DNA of 64,000 bases from NCBI GenBank assembly GCA_025353725.1, contig JANXOF010000061.1, positions 62,001-126,000 on the forward strand. The letters are read 5' to 3'. The position numbers and the translations under genes were made by a program. The notes below the pieces were generated by a model. That model had not been told where the DNA came from, made no database searches, and saw only the letters and a list, made by a program, of their open reading frames with translations. This stretch comes from Polyangiaceae bacterium. Lineage in GTDB: Bacteria; Myxococcota_A; Polyangia; Polyangiales; Polyangiaceae. Positions 10,401-17,174 of the stretch are shown here, in pieces; the first letter of the stretch is position 1, and the number at the start of each line of letters is the position of its first letter.

Positions 10401-10890
10401 GCTCTATCAAATAGGCCGCACGTACGAGGCCTTCGCCAAATCGCTGAAAGAGGCTCCCGCGCCGTCGGGTCTCGAGGGATCAGACAAAGAGGCTTACCAA
10501 ACACAAATCGATGAGTTTGTGGTGCCTATCGAAGAGCGCAGCCTCGACGCGTACGAGAATGGTTGGAAGAAAGCTGTTGCGTTGAATATCTATAATCAAT
10601 GGACCGCGAAGATGCGCGAATCGCTGGGTCGTTTGAACGCCGAGCTTTACCCCCCGTTCAAAGAGACCGGTTTTGAAATTCGGTTACAAGGACCTTCGGC
10701 GTTGCCGCCGCTCATCGACTCCCCACGACGAGCAGGAGACAAAGCTATCTTCGCCGCGACTGTTCCGACCTCGAACTCAAGCAGCGGCACCGGTAAAGAG
10801 GATACGGTCAGCCCGGGCACGAAAGCCGAAGACGCCGTAAAAGATAGCCCAAATCCTAAGCGCTTGCCCAAGAAGAAGGGGATCAAGTGA
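7471..10890 (+). CDS. Large TPR protein, GltD-like
   Basis: 1139 residues, the largest gene in the window. The GTG start at 7471 overlaps the previous stop. A basic N-terminus and hydrophobic stretch ('ALAFAFSCVAAS') suggest export. Many TPR-type hairpins follow ('YDLALYVDGFLAYEQGKQDE', 'PVLAEFFFRQGRQYYDSSVF', 'ADEVVFQMGKAHQNAGFGKE', 'AEWTTAALYQIGRTYEAFAK'), spanning roughly residues 110-1040; the C-terminal 60 residues are low-complexity and lysine-rich. Size and setting resemble GltD/AgnA of Myxococcus, a huge TPR protein of the gliding machinery. It overlaps the next TPR lipoprotein gene by 4 bp, so stoichiometric expression is likely. Confidence 0.78.
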   Translation: MTPCRRRVRCRALAFAFSCVAASTHRQAAAETPTTVRATAETAIVASPRARPASTIEQPASRGGLSGPGSRPASTGPKIPTGLRLQLEKHMAARIERDVTQIKVLRSEAIALLTSFVAETPREAREMPEALLRLGELKWELERELFVSRFKTWEDKPSDLRGPTPDPNFQPSRELFARVIKDYPWFSEYDLALYVDGFLAYEQGKQDEALERFNRILDDFPRSRFVVDAHMARAESLFNGKYDYAAALVEYEEVLKFKNNELYGLALFKSAWCLWRLGRSEAAAKRFVGVFEVAKGVSLDGRTKANAVKRKELDELENEALTYLVEVFTEDEKNTAQDVYGFLTKIGGDRFAGKVVRALAIQFYDQAHYDRGIEAYELLLKLEPASPEASAWALRIATGANAKEDWVALRVAYERTIKSFTSNGAWAKTQGDIKVVARATADVERQLKEHALQLHAKAQKDKSSRAEFEGAAGLYDVYLSKFGAEQNSFKIHYYLAEIDFHHLDKGSDAATHYMAAARAMPQSEADHEPLKTLRHDALYNAIASLEKVRASEFEARKKVRVPEGSTGASQETEADKKFAEALELYAQLYPTDPVLAEFFFRQGRQYYDSSVFASAVKIWGSLLEKFPRSPYALAAGELILDSFNRAKDYETIETWARRLKAAPAFANDANQKKLDTLTVQAVFKQGEQKATAGDHREAAKAYLRAAREFPGDPRAAQACVNAETEAQKSGDTETLREAAKLVTGKAYASLPESPSGAWIAATTFQSMGLFADSAEFHEAIASLADREHPHFSGYEHARDAAYNAVVLRVATGEHERAIANGKRFLAQYASSSEADEVVFQMGKAHQNAGFGKEAVELYRRYLAHSKNQDHRVQGWVLLATTLSKTGEDVRADEALKAAVEIGKHRKAELGPDGKFAAAHARYLEGERVLVRFDQIQIAGDVKQLAMRLKKKAELLKQASAVFLDVVSLGVAEWTTAALYQIGRTYEAFAKSLKEAPAPSGLEGSDKEAYQTQIDEFVVPIEERSLDAYENGWKKAVALNIYNQWTAKMRESLGRLNAELYPPFKETGFEIRLQGPSALPPLIDSPRRAGDKAIFAATVPTSNSSSGTGKEDTVSPGTKAEDAVKDSPNPKRLPKKKGIK

Positions 10891-12038
10891 ACGTCCACGG
10901 CTGGATTCTGGTCGTGGCGTGTGCATCGCTAGGCGGATGCGGCGGTGGTCACGCCGCGCCGATCGCGAACGGTCCTGACAGAGTTTTGCCGGCCGCGAAC
11001 CCGCTCGCCGTTCAGCGGATGCTCGAGGGCGTCTCGCTGGCCAAAGACCCTCGCTCGCAAACGCGCGCCATGGATCGTTTGCGGGAGGCTTTGGCGGTGG
11101 ACCCGAACCTCTGGGAGGCGCGTTTCGACCTTGGCATCTTGCAGGCGAATCAGGGTGACCTTGCGAATGCCGAAGCACAACTTCGCGCCGCGTTCAAGAT
11201 CGCGCCGTCCCGTGAAGAGGTCTCGGTCGCGCTCGCCGAGGTTCAACGGCGGCGTGGGTTGAACAAGGACGCCGCCTTGGGTCTCGAAGACTTCGTGAAG
11301 GTGCATCCGCACGCTCTTGAGGCGCGCACGTTGCTCGTGTCTGCGCTGCGCGACTCCGGGCAGTCCGAGCGCGCGATTCAGCAAGCGCGTGAGGTGCTCG
11401 CGCGGAAACCCGGCGACTCTGCCGCGCTCGCTGAGCTCGCCCTATGCCACCTAGGTAAAGGCGAACGTGACACGGCACAGTTGCTTGTGAAACAAGCTCT
11501 GGAGGCGAATGCAAAGAGTGCGCTGGCGCACCGTGTCGAGGGCCTCATACTCCTCAATGGTGGTGACGATGCTTCCGCCTTTCGAGCTTTTTCGAAGGCG
11601 GCGCTGGAAGATCCGCGCGACATTACCTCGCGTCTCAACATGGGCGCGGTACTCCTGCGCGCGGGCGCGTACAGCAAAGCCGTCGAGCAATATAGAAGCG
11701 CTCTGATCGCCGCTCCGGATGAATCATTCGCTCGCATAGGGCTCGCGGCGGCATTGCGAGGTGAGGCCGAGGGAAAAAACGGAAAACTTATCGACGAAGC
11801 GAGGCTCCTTCTCGAAAAGGTACTTGAAAGCGACCCGCATAACGTTTCGGGCAACTTCAATCTCGGGTTGCTCTACGCCGACTCGCTTAGGAAGCCGGGT
11901 GAGGCACGGGCGTACTTCGAGCGCTTCTTGGAGGACGCCCCTAAAGATCATCCGTCGCGCGCTGAAGCTGCGCAGCAGCTTGCAAGCGCGAAGGTCACGC
12001 CAGACGTAGGCGACAAAGCCGCCGGTACGAAAAAATGA
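10887..12038 (+). CDS. TPR lipoprotein, GltE-like
   Basis: 383 residues from a GTG start overlapping the preceding stop. The N-terminus is a lipoprotein signal ('LVVACASLGGCGGG', lipidated Cys near residue 18). At least seven TPR units follow between about residues 60 and 350, with the expected W/L-G-Y/F-A-P spacing ('LWEARFDLGILQANQGDLAN', 'SFARIGLAAALRGEAEGKNG', 'VSGNFNLGLLYADSLRKPGE'). Such lipoproteins act as outer-membrane docking parts of large envelope machines; GltE and NfsE are the closest functional analogues I can name. The next gene starts within its stop codon (ATGA). Confidence 0.8.
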   Translation: MNVHGWILVVACASLGGCGGGHAAPIANGPDRVLPAANPLAVQRMLEGVSLAKDPRSQTRAMDRLREALAVDPNLWEARFDLGILQANQGDLANAEAQLRAAFKIAPSREEVSVALAEVQRRRGLNKDAALGLEDFVKVHPHALEARTLLVSALRDSGQSERAIQQAREVLARKPGDSAALAELALCHLGKGERDTAQLLVKQALEANAKSALAHRVEGLILLNGGDDASAFRAFSKAALEDPRDITSRLNMGAVLLRAGAYSKAVEQYRSALIAAPDESFARIGLAAALRGEAEGKNGKLIDEARLLLEKVLESDPHNVSGNFNLGLLYADSLRKPGEARAYFERFLEDAPKDHPSRAEAAQQLASAKVTPDVGDKAAGTKK

Positions 12039-12493
12039 GTCGTTTGACGTCTGTTGGAATTTTCGTCGTGGGGACGTGTTTTACGGCGTATTCCTTGCTC
12101 GCAAGCGCCCAAACGAAGAAGCCTGCCGTTCCGTCACTCGCGACTTCGAAAAAACAAACTTCAAGGCCTTCCCCAGCGAGCGCGGCAGGTTCCGCGACGA
12201 AGTCGCCTGCCGCGAGCCTTACGCCGGATGCCGCCGAGCCGGTTTCACCACGTACTTCGGGTTCGACCGGAGGCGACGGCGGGCCGCCACGCGCTCCCGC
12301 CGCCGTAGCAACCCTCGCCGATGGTGGTGCGCGCGTGTTCCGCTTCGGTGAAGTTGAAGTGGAGGGGCGTCTGAAGAGCCCGCAGATCGTTTACTTTCTT
12401 CGGAGGGTGCGCGCTGAATTCGCGGCCGATTCTCTAGGCCATCGGAGCTTCGTGCAGGAACTCGAAGAGACCCGAAACGAACCGGGCTTTTGA
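12035..12493 (+). CDS. Small exported protein of the Glt/Nfs-like cluster
   Basis: 152 residues with a signal peptide ('VGIFVVGTCFTAYSLLASAQ'), a low-complexity Ser/Ala/Pro linker of about 70 residues, and a compact C-terminal motif of about 45 residues reading 'FRFGEVEVEGRLKSPQIVYF' followed by a basic 'LRRVRAEFA' stretch and 'HRSFVQELEETRNEPGF'. The start overlaps the upstream stop (ATGA). The architecture, an export signal, a flexible tether and a short conserved-looking tail, suggests a linker that reaches a partner across the periplasm. I do not recognise an enzymatic domain. The operon ends here: 304 bp of non-coding DNA follow. Confidence 0.7.
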   Translation: MSRLTSVGIFVVGTCFTAYSLLASAQTKKPAVPSLATSKKQTSRPSPASAAGSATKSPAASLTPDAAEPVSPRTSGSTGGDGGPPRAPAAVATLADGGARVFRFGEVEVEGRLKSPQIVYFLRRVRAEFAADSLGHRSFVQELEETRNEPGF

Positions 12494-12797
12494 CCTGCCC
12501 GCGTCGAGCGGAAAGCGCTCATGGGATCTGCATTCGTAGGTGAACTGACGGTGTGCAATCCCCGGTTCATGTCCCGTAGTCCCGAACCGCACGTGTTCCT
12601 CGAGCCTCAAAATGTGCGGCTCGAATTGAGGTGCAGGTGTAACTGCCCAGCCTAACCCACGCGATCCGAGACGCGTCGGAGGTCCTAAGGTTCTCTGCGG
12701 CGCGTGTCGGCGCGTGTCGCCGGGCGTCGCCGGGCTGACCACCTAACCTGTCGCGGTGGCGTCGGAACGACCCGCGCCTCTGGTAGCCTAGCCTTCG
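12494..12797. other. Intergenic region before the AgmX-type gene
   Basis: 304 bp with no convincing gene in any frame. The stretch 12700-12735 has a small GTCG/CGGCG-rich direct repetition (GGCGCGTGTCGGCGCGTGTC). A TAGCCT hexamer at 12784-12789 lies 8 bp before the next ATG, which has no Shine-Dalgarno sequence, so this could be a promoter for a nearly leaderless transcript. Confidence 0.5.
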
Positions 12798-14207
12798 ATG
12801 TCTCAGGTTCAGCCGCTCGCGCCGTCGGCACTGCGCGTTGCCGCCGTATGGGGCACCACCGTCGTCGCGACGAAAACGCTTGGTCGCGGGGAGTCGTTCG
12901 TCCTTGGCGACTCTAGCCTTAGCCAGCTCCCGATTCCGGACGGTATCGAAATGTCGACGACTCCGCTCAAGGGGTGTCAAGGCGGGTGGGAGCTCGACGC
13001 GAGAGGCTGCGTCGGTGGTGTCCTTACGCTTCGGGGACGAGTCGAAGAGCCCGTGGCCGTGGCGCGCTCGGTGGCGGCCGTTCCGGTCATGCCCGGTGAT
13101 TACGGACTCATTCAGTACGGGCAGCTCTCCATCTTTTTTCAGTACACCGAGCTACCCGTGCCGATGCGCGCGTTTCGTGCGCCGGATCTTCTAAGCCTGC
13201 TCGCGATTTTCTGCAGTGCCATGCTCCACATCGGCTTGCTAGGTCTCGTACGCACGTTGATGACGCCCGATCAGCTCGCTAAACCGCTCGAGCTCACGAA
13301 CCCCGATGAATACGCCGCGCGCTTCGGGCTCCAGCGTGCCGTTATCGAGCCGCCACCCGAGCCCGCGGTCGCCGGTCAAGAGACTGGCGGTGCCAGCGGC
13401 GTGAAGGACCCAGGCGCTCAAGACAAGAAGCCTCAGGGGGGAGGCAAAAAAATCAAGGGCGATGAGGGTAAGTTTGGTGTGAATGGGCCGGCTGACCGCA
13501 CGCAGCTGCCTGGAGACGCTAAGCCGACTACGCACTATGGCGGGCTCAGCGAAGTTCTGGAGGGCGATACGGGAAAAGAAATACAAAACACACTCAAGTC
13601 AATTACTACCGTTTCCGCGGCGCTTGCTGGCCTTAATGCGAATACGCTGGTTCTTGGCGGCGGCCCCGGCACCGGTTTGAAGGGGGGGGGCGCAGGGGGC
13701 GGCGGCACGGGGGCAGGTCTTGCCTTCGGCTCTGGGACGCTCGACACGGGCTTCGGTGCCGGGAACGGCGGCGGCATGGGCGGCGGGACCGGAGGCCCTG
13801 GAGCTCGCGGGACGGGAGGAAACGGTCGCGGCGGTGCGGGTGGAGGGTCCGGTGCCGGTGCAGGCCCCGGTGAGGCCCGGGTTGCGGTCGGAGCCGGCGT
13901 AGGCGCCTCGAAGGGCGGGCTTTCGCAAGATCAGGTCAGGCGGGTCGTCATGGCTCACCTCGGTGCCGTGCGTGCTTGCTATGAGAGTGAGGCGCAGCGC
14001 AATCCGTCGCTAAAAGGTGGCCTGACCGTACAGTGGACCATTGATCCGAACGGCGGCGTGTCGAGCGCGTCGGTCGCGGGGAGCACCCTCGGAAATCCAC
14101 GGGTCGAGGGGTGCGTTGTGCGTCAGGTGAAGGGCTGGCACTTTCCGACCAGCGAGACGTCTACCATCGTCGGCGGGTTTCCTTTCAAGTTCGGCGTCGG
14201 AGGCTAA
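12798..14207 (+). CDS. AgmX/PglI-type TonB-like protein (GltG/GltJ-like)
   Basis: 469 residues. The N-terminal 125 residues form a beta-rich cytoplasmic domain reminiscent of a degenerate FHA fold ('LGRGESFVLGDSSL', 'GDYGLIQYGQLSIFFQY'). One transmembrane helix follows at about 131-153, then a periplasmic linker dominated by Gly and Ala (about 285-370), and the C-terminal AgmX/PglI domain at about 374-469: 'QVRRVVMAHLGAVRACYESE', 'GGLTVQWTIDPNGGVSSASV', a second Cys and 'VKGWHFP'. Proteins of this type couple an inner-membrane proton motor to outer-membrane partners, as TonB does. No ExbB/ExbD or AglRQS motor gene lies in this window, so the motor must be elsewhere. The glycine linker contains a nine-G homopolymer. 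Confidence 0.83.
   Translation: MSQVQPLAPSALRVAAVWGTTVVATKTLGRGESFVLGDSSLSQLPIPDGIEMSTTPLKGCQGGWELDARGCVGGVLTLRGRVEEPVAVARSVAAVPVMPGDYGLIQYGQLSIFFQYTELPVPMRAFRAPDLLSLLAIFCSAMLHIGLLGLVRTLMTPDQLAKPLELTNPDEYAARFGLQRAVIEPPPEPAVAGQETGGASGVKDPGAQDKKPQGGGKKIKGDEGKFGVNGPADRTQLPGDAKPTTHYGGLSEVLEGDTGKEIQNTLKSITTVSAALAGLNANTLVLGGGPGTGLKGGGAGGGGTGAGLAFGSGTLDTGFGAGNGGGMGGGTGGPGARGTGGNGRGGAGGGSGAGAGPGEARVAVGAGVGASKGGLSQDQVRRVVMAHLGAVRACYESEAQRNPSLKGGLTVQWTIDPNGGVSSASVAGSTLGNPRVEGCVVRQVKGWHFPTSETSTIVGGFPFKFGVGG
13682..13690 (+). repeat. Nine-G homopolymer in coding sequence
   Basis: A run of nine G inside the glycine linker of the AgmX-type gene. Slippage by one base would remove the C-terminal domain, so the tract could switch the gene or could be a sequencing weak point. 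The frame is open as given. Confidence 0.85.
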
Positions 14208-14291
14208 GCTTGGCCCGCGGCCAAGAGGTCGGCACGGGTTTGCAGTCCGAAAAGTTGTCACCCCTTGTGCGGTCCTGGTACCCGAGAACGC

Positions 14292-15176
14292 ATGATCCGT
14301 CGCGTCGCCGCTTCGATGTTCGACCGCGGCGCGCCCTCGCCCCGTCTGGAAACGAGCGCGGTGAATACCCGTACGAGCAAGGTCGCCGCAGCTGAAGACC
14401 CGAGTTTCGGTCGCGCCTTCCGCCCTCTTTTAAGAGCTGGCGAACGGTTCGCGCGCGACGCCGCCAATCGCCCGATTCTGATGTTTGAGGACGTCTACAA
14501 GTCCTATCGACCTGGCGCTCCTGTCTTGCGCGGCATGAACCTCATCATCGAGCGTGGCGAATTTGTCTTCATCACCGGTCCAAGTGGCTCCGGGAAAAGC
14601 ACGCTTCTTCGCATTCTGTACGCGGCGGAGAAGCCGGATGAAGGGCGTATTCTTTTCCTAGGCCGCGACATCGCCCGCCTTCGGGAGGAGTCGATCCCGT
14701 TTCTGCGCCGCAACATTGGCGTTGTGTTTCAAGACTTCAAGCTTGTCAATCCGTGGACGGTCTTCGAGAACGTAGCGATTACGCTCGAGGTACTAGGGCT
14801 ACCGAGCCGCCTCATACGGTCGCGCGTCGGCGAGGCTCTCGAGCGTGTGGGTCTTCAGGGCCGCGGAGGAGATCCTGCGGGCGTCCTCTCGGGAGGAGAG
14901 CAGCAGCGTGTCGCCGTCGCCCGCGCGATTGTGGGTGAGCCTGCGCTCATTCTTGCCGACGAGCCAACCGGTAACCTCGACCCGCAGCTTGCTCTCGACG
15001 TCCTCGGGCTTTTCGAGGAGATTCACGAGAACGGTACAACTGTTCTTTTCGCCACCCACGATCGCTCACTTCTCGATCTGCGGTCGCGGCGACTCATCGT
15101 TCTGGACGAGGGTAAAGCACTCGACGTGCCCAATGGCGTCGGCGAGCGCGAATTCGACAATACATTGCCCGTTTAG
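14292..15176 (+). CDS. ftsE: Cell-division ABC ATPase FtsE with N-terminal extension
   Basis: 294 residues from the ATG at 14292. The ATPase domain has Walker A 'GPSGSGKST', Q-loop 'VVFQDFKLV', signature '[14 protein letters not shown]', Walker B '[12 protein letters not shown]' and the switch His in 'FATHD'. The '[16 protein letters not shown]' sequence is characteristic of FtsE. FtsE pairs with FtsX, encoded 15 bp downstream behind a GGAGAGG ribosome-binding site. About 63 residues precede the canonical FtsE start; an internal ATG at 14481 would give a normal-length 231-residue protein, so the extension may be real or a start-site artefact. FtsEX transmits cytosolic ATP hydrolysis across the membrane to periplasmic cell-wall hydrolase activators such as EnvC. 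Confidence 0.9.
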   Translation: MIRRVAASMFDRGAPSPRLETSAVNTRTSKVAAAEDPSFGRAFRPLLRAGERFARDAANRPILMFEDVYKSYRPGAPVLRGMNLIIERGEFVFITGPSGSGKSTLLRILYAAEKPDEGRILFLGRDIARLREESIPFLRRNIGVVFQDFKLVNPWTVFENVAITLEVLGLPSRLIRSRVGEALERVGLQGRGGDPAGVLSGGEQQRVAVARAIVGEPALILADEPTGNLDPQLALDVLGLFEEIHENGTTVLFATHDRSLLDLRSRRLIVLDEGKALDVPNGVGEREFDNTLPV

Positions 15177-15191
15177 GGAGAGGACCAAACG

Positions 15192-16082
15192 ATGTTCGAT
15201 GGGTCGATCGGAACGACGCGCAGGGCGCAGCGCGGAATGCTCCGTGAATGGCGGCTTCACGCGCTCAGCGTATTTTCCTTGGCTGTTGCGTTTGTATGCC
15301 TTGGCGCGGCTCTTCTCGTACTCACGAACCTACGTGCCATCGAGGAGCGATGGGCTCATGCCGGCCGCGCTTCCGTGTACTTGAAAGACAACGCGCAGGC
15401 CCAAGACGTCGAGTCTCTCAAACAGGCTTTGTCGAGCGTCGCAGGGGTAACCGGCGTCCGGTATGTCTCTGCGGCGCAAGCGCGCGCCGAATTCGGCCAG
15501 ACAGAGTCGGGGCCGAAGGGCGAGCTCGCAGGGCTTCCGGTCGATGCCTTCCCCGCGTCTATCGAGGTCGAAGTTCGACCTGACTTGAGCGATGCCGAGC
15601 TCACGGACATCAAAGCGAAGCTCAAGTCGTTGCCCGCCGTCGACGACGTCGAGACCTACCAAGCTTGGACCGAACGACTCTCGCGCCTTGTCAAGGGTGG
15701 GGTTACGGCGGCCGCGATGCTCTCACTCGTGGTCTTTGCGTCCGTGCTTGCCGTGGTCGGGTCGACCATCCGTCTCGCGCTTCAGCGGCGCCGCACGGAG
15801 GTTGAAGTATTAAAGCTCGTAGGTGCCAGTGACAGGTTTATCAAAGGGCCTTTTCTGGTTGAGGGAAGCACGCAAGGCGCGCTCGGCGCGACGGGCGCGA
15901 TTGCGATTCTCGCGGCCCTCTTTTTTGTGGTCCGCGGCCGTCTCGACGCCGAACTCGCGAGCCTCATTGGGGTGGAGCCGTCCTTCTTACCTTGGTACGT
16001 GATGCTCGGTATGGTCGGGATGGGCGTTCTTTTGGGCACGTTGGCCGCGCTCTTGGGTCTCCGGAGGCTCGTGACGGTATGA
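15192..16082 (+). CDS. ftsX: Cell-division permease-like protein FtsX
   Basis: 296 residues with four predicted transmembrane helices at about 24-45, 170-192, 232-250 and 264-290. The large extracytoplasmic loop between the first two contains the FtsX extracellular domain ('RASVYLKDNAQAQDVESLKQ', 'VDDVETYQAW'). The segment 'LALQRRRTEVEVLKLVGAS' after helix 2 is the cytoplasmic coupling motif typical of FtsX. It acts with FtsE to convert ATP hydrolysis into a conformational signal for a periplasmic partner. The stop codon overlaps the start of the EnvC-like gene (ATGA), which strongly suggests that this is the partner. Confidence 0.92.
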   Translation: MFDGSIGTTRRAQRGMLREWRLHALSVFSLAVAFVCLGAALLVLTNLRAIEERWAHAGRASVYLKDNAQAQDVESLKQALSSVAGVTGVRYVSAAQARAEFGQTESGPKGELAGLPVDAFPASIEVEVRPDLSDAELTDIKAKLKSLPAVDDVETYQAWTERLSRLVKGGVTAAAMLSLVVFASVLAVVGSTIRLALQRRRTEVEVLKLVGASDRFIKGPFLVEGSTQGALGATGAIAILAALFFVVRGRLDAELASLIGVEPSFLPWYVMLGMVGMGVLLGTLAALLGLRRLVTV

Positions 16083-17134
16083 GTCAAAGCATCGCTCGCT
16101 CGGCGTGCGCGCTGCGGGGACCGCTCGTTGCGGTGGCCTTCGTTGTGGCGGGGGCGTTCGCGGGTGACGGGCGTGCGAAGCCGCTTGAACCCCACGTTCG
16201 CGAGCCATCGGGTCCTCTTGGGGTCGTGCCACTCCCGCAGCCGCTGTCACTTCCGGATTCGTCCTCGACGCTGGCGCTGGCCGCGTTGGACCGTCACATC
16301 GCCGACCTTGATGCAGAGGAGCTCGAGCTGAAGCGCGAGCTCGCGGACGTTGGCCCCACGGTCGCGGCATCCCACGCGCGGTCGCTGCACCGAGGGCGTG
16401 CATTTTACAGACTTACGCGTGCGGGCATGTTGCCTGTCGGTGGCGGCTTCGAAGCCCTCGTTTCGCACGCCATGCGCGTCGAACGCGGGCGTCGCTCTCT
16501 TATCGGCGACCTCGCTCTCGAAAAAGCGCTTCGGACGCGCGGAGGAGACCTCTCGCGCGCGCTCGAACGGGTGGCACGTGATCGCGTCGCGCTGAGTAGC
16601 CAGCGAAGCGCGATGGACGCCGCGCGTCTCGCAGTAGAAGACGAGACTCGTAGGCAATCAGCTTTCGACCGAGCCTTTTCGACGTCGAGTGGCCCGAGTG
16701 AATACGTCGCTGTCTACGGAGGCAATGGCGCGGCGGTCGACCACGGAGCGAGCGGCTTTTCAACCTCGCGTGGACGCCTCCTTTTTCCACTTGCAGGCCG
16801 GTCGGAGGTGAGGCCCGCAAGGCGCGAGGGCACGGAGGGGCCTGGTCTAGAGATTCGGTCCACACTCGGGGCGCCCGTTCGATCTGTCTTTGGCGCGCGC
16901 GTCGCATTTGCCGACCGCTATGGCGCGTATGGCCGGCTCGTGATCCTCGACCACGGAGATCAGTACTACTCAGTGAGCGGTAATTTGGCTGCGATTGAGG
17001 TTAAAGTCGGTGACGAGATCTCTGCCGGCGAACGACTCGGAACCGTGGGCGACGACGGCCGAGGAGCGATGCTTTACTTCGAAGTCCGCCACGGAACGGA
17101 GACCCTCGCGCCGGGACCGTGGCTTGGCCTCTGA
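16079..17134 (+). CDS. EnvC-like periplasmic protein with degenerate LytM domain
   Basis: 351 residues from the ATG overlapping the ftsX stop. A signal peptide is followed by a long helical region (about 65-205, heptad-like: 'IADLDAEELELKRELADVG', 'ARDRVALSSQRSAMDAARL') and a C-terminal LytM/M23 fold ('GAPVRSVFGARVAFADRYGA', 'YGRLVILDHGDQYYSVSGNL', 'VKVGDEISAGERLGTVGDDG', 'MLYFEVRHG'). The zinc ligands of active M23 peptidases are missing: the first H-x(n)-D site reads GPGLEI and the H-x-H site reads FEVR. EnvC shows the same losses and acts by activating amidases, not by cutting peptidoglycan. The ftsE-ftsX operon position supports that role. Confidence 0.85.
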   Translation: MSQSIARSACALRGPLVAVAFVVAGAFAGDGRAKPLEPHVREPSGPLGVVPLPQPLSLPDSSSTLALAALDRHIADLDAEELELKRELADVGPTVAASHARSLHRGRAFYRLTRAGMLPVGGGFEALVSHAMRVERGRRSLIGDLALEKALRTRGGDLSRALERVARDRVALSSQRSAMDAARLAVEDETRRQSAFDRAFSTSSGPSEYVAVYGGNGAAVDHGASGFSTSRGRLLFPLAGRSEVRPARREGTEGPGLEIRSTLGAPVRSVFGARVAFADRYGAYGRLVILDHGDQYYSVSGNLAAIEVKVGDEISAGERLGTVGDDGRGAMLYFEVRHGTETLAPGPWLGL

Positions 17135-17174
17135 AGAGCGCCGTGTCGAGGCATCGCGCACGGACTCAGCTTTT

